Source: Eustoma russellianum (taxonomy: Eukaryota; Streptophyta; Magnoliopsida; Gentianales; Gentianaceae). From it: a stretch of DNA of 64,000 nucleotides. The notes under the pieces were generated by a model. That model saw only the letters and a list, made by a program, of their open reading frames with translations, had not been told where the DNA came from and ran no database searches. Numbering within the stretch: position 1 is the first letter of the stretch; the number at the start of each line of letters is the position of its first letter. This document shows, one piece after another, positions 30,566 to 42,945 of the stretch. Made by a program: the position numbers and the translations under genes. The stretch is from positions 30,659,557-30,723,556 of the forward strand of contig AP025042.1 in assembly GCA_036186865.1 (NCBI GenBank), read 5' to 3'.

Positions 30566-32338
30566 TTATGCTACAAATCTCGCTTTATTCCTAACGACCT
30601 TTCCTTCTTCATTCATTTTATTCCTAAACACCCACTTTGTGCCTATTATAGTCTTATCTTGTGGTCGTGGCACTAAATCCCATACATCGTTTCTAACGAA
30701 TTGATTAAGTTCGTCATGCATAGCATCAATCCAAGAAGAATCTCTCAAAGCATCATACACATTTTTGGGCTCAATTTCAGAAATCATAGCATGAAATTCA
30801 TTTATTTCATCCGATGTAATTCTTCTACGTGGTCGCACACCGTGAGTGAGGTCGCCTATGATGAGATCATGTGGGTGATCTCTATGCCATCTTGGTTGAT
30901 TTTTTTCTAAGTTATCATGCATTTCTATGTGATAATGCATATCTAGTGTGTCATTCATATCATGCATATCAAAAGAACCATCATCTTCATTCAACACGGG
31001 TTTCAATTCAAAATCATCGTCATATTCCTTATTTTTATGAATCTCACCAAATTCATTTAATTTAACATGAATAGATTCTACAATTTGTCTAGTGATAGGA
31101 TCATAACATCTATATGCCTTTGAATTTATAGAATATCCAACAAAAATGCACTCAATTGATTTGGATTCAAATTTGTCTAAATTATCTTTTGTATTTAAGA
31201 CAAAACATTTGCATCCAAACACACGAAAATAGTCAATCTTAGGCATGCGATCATTCAAAATCTCATAAGGCGTCTTGTTTATTTCTTTCTTATAGATAGG
31301 CAATTTACAATATAGCATGCACAATTTACAGCTTCTGCCCACAAAAATCTAGGCAATTTGTTTTCGTATAACATAGTTCTAGCAATTTCTTATAATGTGC
31401 GATTCTTTCTTTCTACTACTCCATTTAATTGTGGAGTTCTAGGTGGCGAAATCTCATGCTTAATTCCTTTTTCTTCACAAAACGAAATCATCTCTATGTT
31501 TTTAAACTCACCGCCTCTATCGCTTCTTATCTTTTTCACTTTTACACCGTATTGATTTTCAAGTTGTTTAATTAATTTTGCAAGCTCAATAGCACTATCA
31601 TCCTTATGTGCAAGAAATAAAGTCCAAGTGTAACGATAAAAGTCATCAACAATTATGCATGCATAGTGGCGCCCACCAAGGCTTGTAGTGCGACTAGGAC
31701 CAAACAAATCAATATGCAATAGTTCTAAGATTCTAGTCGTGCTTATTTCATTTTTAGGCTTAAGTGACTCACTTGTTTGTTTGCCTTTTATGCAGGATTC
31801 ACACAACTGAAAGTTGTCTAAATCAAGCGTAGGCAATCCCCGTACTAGGTTCTTTCGTTGAAGTTTTTCTAGTGTGGAAATGCCAATGTGTCCTAAACAT
31901 CTATGCCATAAATTCACATTGGGCTCATTTGACATAAAACACTTAACTTTAGCGTCCACTACATCATCCATAGATAGCGTAAAAATATTGCCTTCTCGTT
32001 TTCTTTTTAAAATGGTTTCTCCATTTTTATTTATTATGTTGCAATAAGGGTGAGTAAAACACACATTAAAACCATTGTCAACACATTGAGAAATGCTACG
32101 AAGGTTGTAGGATAAGTTGCTTACCAAAACTACGTTGGAGATTTGGAGTGTTTGGACTTCCAATCGTACCTTTTCCGATGATCTTGCCTTCGTTGTTGTC
32201 TCCAAAGGTCACGGATACGCCTTTTGTGACCTTCTTTAATTTGGTGAATAGGCTCGGGTCACACGTCATGTGTCTCGAGCATCCACTATCAAGAAACCAC
32301 TTTATAGATGTATCTTTCGATGTGTGGTCTTCCTGCAA
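30566..32338 (-). pseudogene. SIRE-1 protease and integrase
   Basis: The protease begins WFLDSGCSRHMTCDPSLF (near 32300), and a frameshift near 32150 leads to VQTLQISNVVLVSNLSYNLR. Then come the pre-integrase zinc region (LWHRCLGHIGISTLEKL, CESCIKGKQ) and the core with IIVDDFYRYTWTLFLAH, IRSDRGGEFKNIEMISF and PQLNGVVERKNRTL. A TAA at 31390-31392 stands at a usual Gln codon. After it come the core end, FRVFGCKCFVLN and the acidic linker to RT (WIDAMHDELNQFVRND). Confidence 0.94.
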
Positions 32339-32429
32339 TGTGCAAAGATGATTTTGGTACCCTTTTAACTTTGGGTCCTTTCGAGTTAGTTAATCACGTC
32401 TTGGTAAAAGTACCTTTCGGTACCCATAC

Positions 32430-34315
32430 TTAGGTGATCCTTCTCGGTCGATCAAATGGCAAGAATGTAGATGAAGGTGCGATATAGTAGACATGTGGTG
32501 CATGCACTTTGGGCCTTTGCCCAAGGACTCCCTTATACTCACTAAATGAAGGATGTTTTTGATATGCCCTTGTGTGTGTGTGCGTAGTGCGTGGATGATA
32601 TGAATTTTGTGTATGCATTATTCTCTTCTTTTCATATCTATAAGGTACAAAGTTATATTTCACATGATATGAAGAAGAAGTGGGGCGTGATGAGGAAAGG
32701 GGCGCTTTCTGCGTCATCTTAGACGCCACTTGTGGCTTAGGGGTGTCTACTTTCTTGGACACAATAAACTTGGTTGGTTTGGTTGATACTTTGTTAGTAT
32801 CAACGTATTCCAGTCCAGTTTTGTCGCTGTCATGCTTTTGTTATAATATTATGCGATGCAGCATATTGGATCCTGTATCAAACTGTTTCATCATTTTCTC
32901 TAGATCGGTATTCCTTGATTTCAAATTTAAAATCCTGGATTTCATTTCATTATTTTGAGTGGTCAATGATGAAATCTCTGTTTTTAGTGCAGTAATGGCA
33001 CATGATGACTCTTTCTTTGAATCGCTTAATTGAGCGACAAGATTCTCGTTAGAAGATTCTAACAGTTTCTTGTCTTCAATTAATCGCTTCTTTTCCTTAG
33101 CGAGAGTCTTAGTGAATTTATGCAATTCTAGATACTGACTAAAAAGATCATCATAAGAAGGTTCAGAGTCAGAGTCAGAATCAGATGATACCTCATTTGA
33201 TGCTTTGGATGCAAAGCATACTTGTGCAGTCTCCTCTTCGGTCTCAGTTTCAGAATCCGATGAATCACTCCAGGTGGAGTCCTTTAGAGCATGTTTCCTT
33301 TGTTTGGGTTCTGAGACGAGTCTATTTTTGTTCCGCTCCTTATCAGGATACTTAGTAGTTTGCTTTTCTTTATTTGGGCAGTCATATGATAAGTGTCCGA
33401 GTTCGCCACATTCATAACATTTAACGTCTTTATCGTTTGACTTGTTCTTATTTCTCTTAGTCGTAGTACCCTTATTTTTGTTTCTAAATGACCTTCTCAT
33501 AAATTTTCTCAATCCTTTACCCAATAGAATTAGGTCATCATTATCCGATTCAGAATCACTATCCTCTACGTGATCGGAGGGAGGGGAGACGTATTCATTT
33601 GATTTAAAATCAATGGCTTTACCTTGTTTAGATGATTCCGATTTCCGTATGGTGAGTTTATTTTCATAAACTTTAAGTGATCCGATTAGTTCTTCCATCT
33701 TTACTGATTTAATTTCCTTGCTTTCTTCTATTGCGGTCACTTTTGGGTCCCATTCAGAAGGAAGACTTCGTAGGACTTTCTGTACCTTTTCTTGTGTAGT
33801 AAAAGCCTTACCAAGAGACTCAAGAGAGTTGTAGATGTTAATCAAACGAAGATCATATCTACAATAGACTCATTGGGCAATAATTTAAAAGACTCAAATG
33901 TGGACATAAGTATGTTAACTTTTGACTCTTTTATTTGACTCATGCCTTCGTGTTTCATTTCTAGTATCCTCCACATTTCTTGTGCACTCGAACAGTTTGA
34001 CACATAACTAGACTCAATCTTACTTAATCCATTTAGAAGCAATTGCATGGCCTTAGCATTCATACTGAGTTTCTTTTTATCTTCACTTGTATAATCTTGT
34101 CTAGTTTTAACCACTTCTAATATGACTCCATCTACAGTGGATAACTTAGATGGGACATAAGGGCCATCTTCAATAATTGACCAAAGATCTATATCTATAG
34201 CCATAAGAGAAAGCTCCATTCTAAGTTTCCACAAAATAAAAGACTCACCGTCAAAAAGTGGAGGCCTTTGGCTCGACATACCTTCTTCTTCGGTTTTGAG
34301 ATTTGTGGATGCCAT
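32430..34315 (-). pseudogene. SIRE-1 Gag, broken
   Basis: The ATG at 34315 begins MASTNLKTEEEGMSSQRPPL, followed by FDGESFILWKLRMELSLMAI and DLWSIIEDGPYVPSKLS. One base is missing at 33851-33856 relative to SIRE-2, so the frame ends at 33842. It resumes as NIYNSLESLGKAFTTQEKVQ and KVLRSLPSEWDPKVTAIEES. Then come an acidic DSDSESDNDD region, a basic stretch, the knuckle CYECGELGHLSYDC and a long Glu/Ser/Lys coiled-coil-like part to about 32870. The tail at 32762-32430 is basic and Tyr/His/Ser-rich. Confidence 0.94.
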
Positions 34316-34355
34316 CTCACTGAAATCTTGGATTCCTTGGAGTGAGTGTTCCTGC

Positions 34356-34367
34356 GCTCTGATACCA
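34356..34367 (-). other. SIRE-1 primer binding site (initiator-Met tRNA)
   Basis: The minus strand reads TGGTATCAGAGC, two bases (ag) after the LTR end at 34370. Confidence 0.94.
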
Positions 34368-34369
34368 CT

Positions 34370-37300
34370 TGTAGGATCTGCAAGGCACCACTAGAAGGGA
34401 GGGTTAAATAGGTGGTGCGGAAAGTGTGGTTTTTAAAATTTCTTTAAACTTGAACAATTCAAGTTCTGAAAACAGATTCTGTTTTTAGGACCAGTTTTAA
34501 AACGTTTTTAAAACTAGGTTAGAGGTCTTCAAAATTTATGAAATTTTGAGAGAACTTAGCCTCAGATGTTATGAGGGTCCCCTAAAAATTTCAAATTGAA
34601 ATTCAACCTTTAACCCCTTCAAAAACCGTTGGTAATCAGATTGTGCAAATCTGTCAGAAACGGTAGATGGTTTTGAAAAATTAATTCCTATTTGTGTGAA
34701 CATCCAAATGCTCTGAAAATTTAACTCCTAACTCCTTATATACTATATTTAAATGGGTTAAAAAAGTTTTAGAAAATTCTTTTGGGCAGTAGGTCAACTA
34801 CAATCAAAGTCTCAACCTTTGCAAGTCTTAAAATCAGGCTGCACTAGTCTCAGAACTTTTGATGTTTGATTGACTTATACTTATTAAAAATGGTTGAAAC
34901 TTGTGCCAAATTAACCCCAGAACGTTTGAGTATATTTCTGGAAATTTTTGCAATTTTTGAAATTCATTAACTATTTTTACGAATGCAAACAAGAAGGGCA
35001 ATCAGTGCAGTAACTGAAAAGTAAATGCTGAAAGTAAATTGCACCAGGATTTTTATACTGGTTCGGTTATAAACAACCTACTCTAGTCTTCAAGGAACAC
35101 CTTCCTTGGTTCACACTAATCACACACACACAACACACCTTAACACAGGGTTGATAGAGTTACACCTAACTCCAACCCTTTACAAACCTTGTATTGTTAG
35201 TACAATTTGCACGAACACCACCACCTTGCAAGAATGAAGATTGATCACACCTTGATCAATCTTTTACAAAGATGTATAATGAGTGGTGGTCTATATCAAG
35301 CCTATTCAAGATTGAAAGATATGAATACTATAGGCTTACAAGAAGAGAGAAAGAAAGAAGATGTAGAAGAAGAAGAGCTAGGCTTTTTGATCACTTTGAA
35401 TTGCAATGCTTGTGCGTGTTTTGTTTGCTCTCTTCTCTTTCCTTTTAATGAGTGCAGGCCATCCCCCTTGGTGTACCTCCCCCTCTTGAAAATTATCTTC
35501 TAAGTCCTTGGGAGGATGTAAGACATAATTGTGACAAGGTCTTGCTTACTTGGCATCTTCTTATTGGATGATCATTTAGTCTTCGCTTACTTGACACCTT
35601 CTCATTGGATGAATGTTGTCATCATTGATGACTTGGAAAAATCTGAGAATTTCACTTAAACATGTGCCAAAAATCATCACAAAATAACTTCCATAAATCA
35701 TAAGATATATCACATAAATTGCAAGACATCAAATCCTTCCCAACTTAAGGCAAAAATCGGCCAACTAGTGATATTGCCATGCTGAAAATTCAGCATGTGC
35801 ATCATTTAATTTTATTCAAAATAATGCCCAATTTACCTTGATTTTTCTTTAAAAATTGAATCACCAATTTATGGTAAGTATTACTATCACATAAGAAATG
35901 AACTTGGATACCATTTAGACAAATAATTCGGCCACCATGTCTTCACACATGCTGAAAAATTTCAGCATGTGTGATATGTAGAATATCACACTTTATTAAT
36001 TTAAATAATATTCAAATCATTTCCATTTCTTCTTTCAATCAATCACAAAATAAAAGATGACAAGTATATCTCATTTAAGTGACAAAATCAGCCAACAACA
36101 TTTAGCATGCTGAAATTTTCAGCATGTGATATAAGAGAGATATATTTTGAATTCTTACCATTTGTAGCTTCTCTCTTCAATTCACCAACATTGTATGATT
36201 GATCCTTGACCAATAAATAAGCCAAAAAGGCTCCAAATAAGCTCCATCTCAGCTGTAGGTGGCATTGGAAATGATTGTGTATGTGCTGAAATTTATTTTT
36301 GCTTTGTAAAATAATGCACATTTAATAATACACACATGTTATATTCCAATCAGCCCTTGATTTAATTTTCTAGAACACTTTAAGATGTATATCATATGTA
36401 AAAAGTGTCTAGATACGTGTCACATGGTGTACCAAAAACGTTCCATGTGTTGTGTGCGTAGAAAACCGAATTTTCGATATTTATCGATTACCCGATTTTT
36501 CTCTAATTTAAATTTCAACTTTTGCACATGTTAGATATATTATGTTATACATAATATATATAATATATACTTTAAATCTCAGCACTTTGCTGGTCTAAAG
36601 TGGTACCATTAACATGTGACAAAATTAAACTTGGAATCTTCACATTTTGGCCTTAATGTGGGGTGATTTGTGTGTGCCAACATGGAAAGTATTTTTGGCT
36701 GAATATTCAGTGATGTGCACGAAATTTTCATCAAACGTTGATATATAGGGGCTGGCCATTTATTTATGGCAAGTAGGTGACACGTTGGTGAAGTTTCGGT
36801 ATTCACCCGATACGACAAATTTCGGTTTAGAACCTTTTATCGTGTCGTATTTAATTTGCCATCACAATATCTTATATCATATGATATAAGACCTGAATAT
36901 ACTCATAAATATGAGTTAAGTATAGTGGTGTGACGTTAACGTACGAACGTGAAATATATAACGTGTCGGTCGTACGTTGGAATACATGTGTATGTGTCTT
37001 TATTCAAAAATCTGAAAATATGTGTAATATATATTTATATAGGCGTGTGTATTTAAGAAGGGGAGGAGGAGAAAACTTTCCTTCCTTAGCTTTGTTGCCT
37101 TTGTGCCTTTTCCAAATGTGGCTTCCTTTAATGAACTAATTAGTTTAATAAACAAAGTACTTCACTTAATGAACTAGTTTAGTTCAGTAATGGTGGCACC
37201 TGAAAATAGCATAAACACAACAAATGTTTGCAATATGATGTAAGCTTTAATGCTTCATGGCTCGTTAGTACGACAACATAATATATAAGCTAAATAAGGC

Positions 37301-37397
37301 AAGTAATGACAAATATCATGCATACATGTACACGTTTATATATATCATGCATTTAAGTCACTTATTTTGAAATCACTCAAACCCCCTTATCTCTACA
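34370..37397 (-). repeat. SIRE-1 5' LTR (3028 bp)
   Basis: The minus strand starts TGTAGAGATAAGGGGG at 37397 and ends GATCCTACA at 34370. Palindromes occur near 35778, 35947 and 36104, and the 20 bp perfect palindrome lies at 36871-36890. Short open frames in it (for example 35207-35503) are also present in the 3' LTR and have no protein signature. Confidence 0.96.
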
Positions 37398-37402
37398 TGC
37401 AA
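37398..37402. repeat. Target-site duplication of SIRE-1, right copy (tgcaa)
   Basis: Matches 25986-25990. Confidence 0.95.
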
Positions 37403-39423
37403 CCTCTACCAGAAACTCCTCTTCCCTTCTTTCCATCTCTCCACACAGATGGCCACATAGAGAACCAGCCTACCACTTACGATACTCCTTTTTCCATTCC
37501 CAGTTCTTCAAGTCCTTCTTCTTCTCCTGCTCCTACTCAGCCACAACATGAATCTACCAGTCCTCATCTATGTCAGCCTCCTTCACCTCATTCTGCCACT
37601 ACAACACCACCTCAGACATTCAACACTGATCCATCTCAAAACATCACCTTGGATATCCCACTGGTCATTCATGGAGAGAATAATCCCCTGCCCTTCCATC
37701 CTGCTCAGCTTCCCACTCGTCCTACCAGACTCAGAAAGCCACCATCTTACCTACATGACTATCATTGTAGTCAATTGTCTGCTTCACCTGTCTCTCCTAC
37801 TTCTTTGGCATATCCCCTTGCACATTCTTATTCTTTGGATAATTTAGCTCCACAATTCAAAAATTATGTACTTAATGCTAGCTTGTAGCAAGAGCCTCAA
37901 TCTTATCAACAAGCAGCCACATCAGCAGTCTGGCTTCAAGCAATGAATCAGGAGTTGGCAGCCTTAGAGGCTAATGATACCTTGACCATGGTACCTTTAC
38001 CTCCAAACAAGCAACCCATAGGCTGTAAGTGGGTGTACAAGATTAAAAGGAAGGCAGATGGAACAGTTGAGAGGTTCAAAGCCAGATTAGTTGCAAAAGG
38101 TTATACTCAGCAACCGGGTATAGACTATGAGGATACTTTCTCACCTGTGGACAAAATGACCACGATTAGGTTGGTTCTGGCTTTAGCAGCATTTAAGGGC
38201 TGGTTTCTCCATCAATTGGATATCAATAATGCCTTTTTACATGGGGACCTTTATCAAGAAATTTATATGTTGCCCCCCGAAGGTGTTCCTGCATCTCCAG
38301 GCACTGTTTGCAAAATTAATAAATCTTTGTACGGGCTGAAACAAGCGAGTCGTCAGTAGAATGCCAAATTGACATCCTTTCTCTTGTCCGAAGGCTACAC
38401 CCAATCACAAAATGATCACACTATGTTCACTAAACTGTCCAATGGAACTTTTTTGGTCCTTCTTATCTACATGGATGACATTGTGCTTGCTAGTGATTCA
38501 CTTCAAGCCATCCAGACCCTTAAGGACCGCTTACACTCCACTTTCAGAATCAAAGATCTTGGCCCTTTGCGCTATTTTTTGGGTTTGGAGATTGCCAGGT
38601 CTCAAGGGGGATCATGGTTTGCCAAAGAAAGTATGCATTGGAGCTTTTAGAGGACACTGGACACCTGGCTTCGAAACCTGCACATAGTCTCATGGAACAA
38701 AACCAGAAAGTAGCTCACCATGACTCACCATTGTTTGAGGATGTATCCAGATACAGAAGACTAATTGGTAAGCTGTTATACTTAAAAATTACTAGACCAG
38801 ACATTAGTTACACAGTGCAGCAATTGAGGCAGTTCCTAGATACGCCTACAGAGATGCACTGGGGTGCTGTTCAGAGGTTGCTGAGGTATTTAAAGGGAAC
38901 CCCCGGCCAAGGTATCTTCTTTCCTAGTAAAGGATCACTTAAGCTGACTGCATTTTCGGATTCAGACTGGGGGGGTTGTGTGGAAAGTAGAAAATCAATA
39001 ACGGGCTACTGTATGTTCCTTGGCAATGCGTTAATCTCGTGGAAAACAAAAAAGAAAACTACGGTCTCCAAGTCTTCTTCAGAGGCAGAATATAGAGCTT
39101 TTGCCTCAGCAACGTATGAGGTTCAATGGATTCTCTATTTGTTGAAGGATTTGAGAGTGTTGCACAGTGGACCACTTGAAATATTTTGTGACAACAAAAG
39201 CGCGATTTACATAGTGGAGAACCCCGTATTTTATGAAAGGACCAAACACATCGAAATTGATTGTCACATCGTGAGAAACAAGTTCCAAGAGGGTGTAATT
39301 AGGCCAATGCCCATCAGAACGGAGCTGCAGTTGGCTGATATTTTTACGAAGGCCTTGGATGCTAAACGACGAGGCATCCTGACTGCAGCATTAGGTGTTT
39401 GCAACATATTTGTGCAGTCAGGA

Positions 39424-39434
39424 TTGAAGGTGGG
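39424..39434 (+). other. ALE polypurine tract
   Basis: A purine-rich run (ttgaaggtggg) lies directly before the 3' LTR start TGTTGAG. Confidence 0.8.
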
Positions 39435-39838
39435 TGTTGAGAAATTAGAAGATAAGCTGGTTGAGTGAAGAATGGCGGAGTATTTCTTGCTTGAACAGAA
39501 GGATCAGAGGATGGCTGAGGAGTGGTAGTGGTGCTGGAGCCGAAGTAAAGAAGGAAGAAGAAGGAGATCAGAGACGGGAATTTAAATGGAGTAAAATGAC
39601 CATTTTGTCCCCGACTTAAAATGTACAACATGAAGTAATCAGAGGGCATTCTTGTAATGTTGCTTTGTTTTCTCTTTTCCCGCTTTCTCATTTGGTTATA
39701 TTGTAACAGAGGTAGTTACCTCTGATTCAGTTTTCCAATTCCAGAAAATCAGTTTCGTCCTCTTTCTTTCTCCTCATTTCGTTGTGCTGCTTCTTTTGGT
39801 TTTCTTCGATTTTGCCCTTGGTTCGTATAATTTTGACA
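39435..39838 (+). repeat. ALE 3' LTR (404 bp)
   Basis: Same ends as 22983-23379 (TGTTGAG...TTGACA) and directly followed by the attat duplication. Confidence 0.96.
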
Positions 39839-39843
39839 ATTAT
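39839..39843. repeat. Target-site duplication of ALE, right copy (attat)
   Basis: Matches 22978-22982. Confidence 0.93.
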
Positions 39844-40840
39844 TGCCGTGGAATATCTTATCCGAGGTTTAGAAAATATATTCAGACGTTTCGCGTATAA
39901 AAATGGTACTGGAATGTGCGATTCTAATTTAACCTTCGCGGATGATTTCACATTTTTTTTTGTGCAATGGATCCAAAAATAAATGCCTTCGTAGTATCAT
40001 GAATTTTCTTTAACATTAAGAGGCCTTGTCGGGCCAACTAATAAATATGCCAAAGAGTTCGTACAATATCCATTCCATGACTCAAGGAAGTTGTGAGTCA
40101 ATTATACATCAACTGGATTCACGAAAACTTTGTTGCCAATTACTTACCTTGGTGTTCCGCTTTATAAGATCCGTAAGAAGATCTTCTGTTTTAGGCATTA
40201 GAGGGTAAAGTGCAGGCACGGATGAGCGTCTAGGATTTACATTTACTACCAATAGGTGGGCGGTTTAATTTATCAAATCGGTTCTGGTCTCATTTCCCTT
40301 ATATCTATTGGCAGGTTCTGACTTTTCCATTTCAAGTGCGCCGGATATTAGAACGACTGTTTAATAGCTTTTCTCTGAGGTGATAAGCAAAGTGAGAAAC
40401 ACATCCGTTGGAGCTCATGGCAAAATGTTGTCCCCATATGCTGAGGGGGCCTAGGTGTAGAATGTCTTTCTGATATGCATGAAGCTTTTGGATGGAAATT
40501 ATTCTATTACTTTCGTAGGAAATTCTACCTTTGGAGTAAGTTTATGCTCTTAAAATACTGTGGAAAAAGTCAGCCAATGCAAGGTGATGTTGAATTGTTG
40601 GATTCTGATACTTGCAAGAGACTTTAGTGTTCGAGGGGCTGCTAATAGTCATAAATTTTGGACGATGGGAGATGGAAAATATCATTTAAGCATGATCACT
40701 GGGTTGGGTTTGGTCCTCTTGGCGATTATTTGTTTGCCTGTAATTTAGAGGACTCTGCGGTCTCATCTTTTATGCTGAATAGTACATGGAATTTGGATAA
40801 GCAGCACATGGTTCTTCAACCGCAGGTGGTGGAGATGATT
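39844..40840 (+). pseudogene. LINE reverse transcriptase, segment 3 of 4
   Basis: Reads AVEYLIRGLENIFRRF, then CDSNLTFADDFTFFF with the catalytic FADD of LINE RTs. Next are SGQLINMPKSSYNIHS (usually SGL.IN..KS) and LPITYLGVPL. Near the right end comes a zinc-knuckle-like zf-RVT block, GDGKISFKHDHWVGFGPLGD (usually G.G..I.FW.D.W.G..PL). Frameshifts are frequent, but the block order is that of a plant L1 LINE ORF2. COP-J interrupts it at 40841. Confidence 0.88.
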
Positions 40841-41599
40841 TGTCGGAGACAATCACTCCTGTACTAAGACGCCGTCGTTTAGTGTGTGCGTATGAAACAA
40901 CAAAATAAACCAAACCCGGAGCGAGTCGAGGACTCTGTCCTTAAGACGTATTGCTTCGGTATACTGTGCCCAACCGGCGTGAGCAACCGTCTCCCAGGAT
41001 ACAATGGGTACCTGTTCAGTTTAGCTGCACTGCTGAACTTGAACTCCTTCGAACTTTAGAGTGTCCTGACTTCTCTTGGACGGTATGCAAGACTCGAATG
41101 CTATGAGAGTAGTATTCTACGAATGCTAGAAATTGTGTGTTTAGAATGCACCCTTTGCCCTGTTTATATAGAGGAGTCGGTTGGAGAACAATGTACCGTG
41201 ACCGTTGGATCAAAAACCGTAGTTTGATTTAGGCCGTTAGATTAAAACCTCCGGCGGTTATGGAAGGTTTAAATTACAGCCATTAGATGGAAAACCGATT
41301 CACAGGATTAAACCTGGAGCGTTAGATCAAAACCACATTCGGTTGGGCGATTAGGTCAGTTTGAATCTCGGCCGCTGGATCAAAGCTGACTTTACCGCCA
41401 CCATTAGATCAAAACTGATTGATCTTATCGTATATCGGATGATACAATTTGAATCAGATTTAAACAATCGTTTGATTTAAACCATAACCGAACGCCTTAT
41501 CAAACTTAACCGCGTTTTGTTTAAACGTAACTGCGCAACCACGTTTTCCATCCACTTTGAGCATTAACTTCTCATTCACCCATTTCAATTTCTCCAACA
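40841..41599 (-). repeat. COP-J 3' LTR (759 bp)
   Basis: Matches 46333-47090. The minus-strand start at 41599 is preceded by the purine tract cattcatgtgagggatt. Repeats of a GTTRGATCAAAACC type fill 41200-41460. Confidence 0.95.
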
Positions 41600-41618
41600 A
41601 TCCCTCACATGAATGGGA
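41600..41618 (-). other. COP-J polypurine tract
   Basis: The minus strand reads tgtgagggatt directly before the 3' LTR start TGTTGGAG. Confidence 0.75.
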
Positions 41619-42146
41619 ATTAATGCAAATGCAGATGCAGACTCTAAGGAGAAGTGAGACAAGAAAATATTGCATCAGAAGATGTAGCTTCTGGCTTTGA
41701 ACCTTTCATAGTGATGTACCATCGGAGTCACTCGGCTAATTAGTGATTGATATCTTGAACCAGTCAGCCTTTGTTGTGAACCTAGACAATGATACTCACA
41801 CAATATTTTCTTTAACACCCTTTTGGTTCTCATGGTTGTGTTCGTTTTGGCCATGAAAAACCTGGTTTCAGAAAGTGGTTTAAAGAAATCTTGCCTCTTA
41901 GACTTTCTCATAGAAACGGCCCCACTTCACACTTACATAGGTGATTCCTATCAAGAGTATTCTGCCATACTCCACTTGATGTATCAAGATATAGGACATC
42001 ATTAAAAGCTTTAGCTTACCCTAAACATTCTCTGCAGACAGCACTTTTATATGACGGAATGAGTAAGTGCTAACTGAAGCTTTATAACTTAGTTGTCCTA
42101 TTGAACCAAGATTCTGGGATCTCCAGTCAACAAGGTTGGATTAACA

Positions 42147-42918
42147 TTACAAAGATTCTTGCATTATAGGCTTTAGTCCCATTCCGTTTGTCAATCTTGA
42201 CGTCTGATCTCTAGGCAAGCCTTTTGTAAGCGGATCCGCAAGATTCTCCATTGATTTTATGCAATCAATGGAAATCACACCATTAGATATCAGCTGTTTA
42301 ATGGTGTTACGTCTCCGACGTATGTGTCGTGACTTACCATTATAGATGCTGCTTTGAGCACGTCCTATAGCTGACTGACTATCACAGTGTATGTTAACAG
42401 GAGCGATTGGCTTAGGCCAGCATAGAATATCTTCCAGGAAATTCCAAAGCCACTCAGCCTCTTCCCCTGCTTTGTCCAACCAACGCTATGAACTCAGCTT
42501 CCATAGTGGACCGAGCTATGCATGTTTGTTTCGAAGATTTCCACGACACAACTGCACCACCAACAGTGAATAAGTATCCACTGGTGGACTTCGAGTCCTT
42601 ACAATCTGATATCCAATTTGCATCGCAATATCCTTCAAATACTGATGGATATCTCGTGTAATGTAATCCAAGGTTCATTGTGTATTTCAGATACCTCATC
42701 ACTCTGTTAAGAGCTTTCCAATGATCCTCACTTGGACTACTGGCAAACCTGCTCAATTTGTTTAATGAACAAGCTAAGTCTGGTCTTATACAATTCGTTA
42801 TGTACATCAGACTCCCGATCACCTGAGAGTATTTTAATTGAGTAACAGGTTTGCCTCGGTTTTTCCTTAAGTGTATACTTAAGTCAAGTGGGGTCTTTAT
42901 TGGTTTTGTTTCAAACAT
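42147..42918 (-). pseudogene. COP-J RNase H
   Basis: The segment from 42918 reads IKTPLDLSIHLRKNRGKPVT, VIGSLMYITNCIRPDLACSL, GYCDANWISDCKDSKSTSGY and STMEAEFIALVGQ. A frameshift near 42460 leads to AEWLWNFLEDI, VNIHCDSQSAIGRAQSSIYN, SRHIRRRRNTIKQLI and ENLADPLTKGL. The acidic residues of RNase H are kept. Confidence 0.93.
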
Positions 42919-42945
42919 ATTGAATCGTTTGAGAACAGATTCAAT

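Larger units (their letters stand above)
25991..37397 (-). mobile_element. SIRE-1: complete Sirevirus-type Ty1/copia element
   Basis: An 11,407 bp minus-strand element with 3.0 kb LTRs, an initiator-Met primer site two bases from the LTR, several polypurine tracts before the 3' LTR and a perfect tgcaa duplication. Gag with a long acidic and coiled C-terminal part, CYECGELGHLSYDC knuckle, protease, integrase, RT and RNase H follow in Ty1/copia order. LTR size, Gag type and repeated purine tracts are Sirevirus marks. Fewer than 250 bases separate RNase H from the 3' LTR, so there is no envelope-like gene. Coding is broken in several places. Confidence 0.95.
37398..39434 (+). pseudogene. ALE integrase tail, reverse transcriptase and RNase H
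   Basis: Resumes after SIRE-1 with the Pro/Ser/Thr-rich integrase-RT linker. RT begins near 37943: WVYKIKRKADGTVERFKARL, VAKGYTQQPGIDYEDTFSPV, QLDINNAFLHGDLYQEIYM and SLYGLKQASRQ, then TAG at 38357-38359 (Trp expected). Further blocks are the catalytic YMDD in LIYMDDIVLASD and LRYFLGLEIARS. A frameshift lies near 38612. RNase H follows: RRLIGKLLYLKITRPDISYT, FSDSDWGGCVESRKSITGYC, SSSEAEYRAFA, EIFCDNKSAIYIVENPVFYE and LADIFTKALD. The frame runs on into the LTR and stops at 39466-39468. Confidence 0.95.
22983..39838 (+). mobile_element. ALE: Ty1/copia element carrying SIRE-1
   Basis: Without SIRE-1 the element is about 5.4 kb, with LTRs of 397 and 404 bp that look nearly identical, an initiator-Met primer site, a polypurine tract and a perfect attat duplication. 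Gag to RNase H are all present but broken. The Gag opening (LNSHNYHTWSRTFEMALVVKNKVGFIDGTI) and RNase H wording resemble the Ale/Retrofit lineage, and that name is tentative. SIRE-1 entered at 25990/37398. ALE itself sits in the LINE. Confidence 0.95.

Noticed and set aside
35207..35503. 98-codon frame in the SIRE-1 5' LTR as a gene
   Set aside because: The same text occurs in the 3' LTR near 26826 with stops. It is LTR sequence without a protein motif.
37367..37400. ATG at 37367 as the start of a Pro/Ser-rich protein
   Set aside because: The first ten codons are SIRE-1 LTR. The rest is the ALE integrase-RT linker, joined by the insertion.
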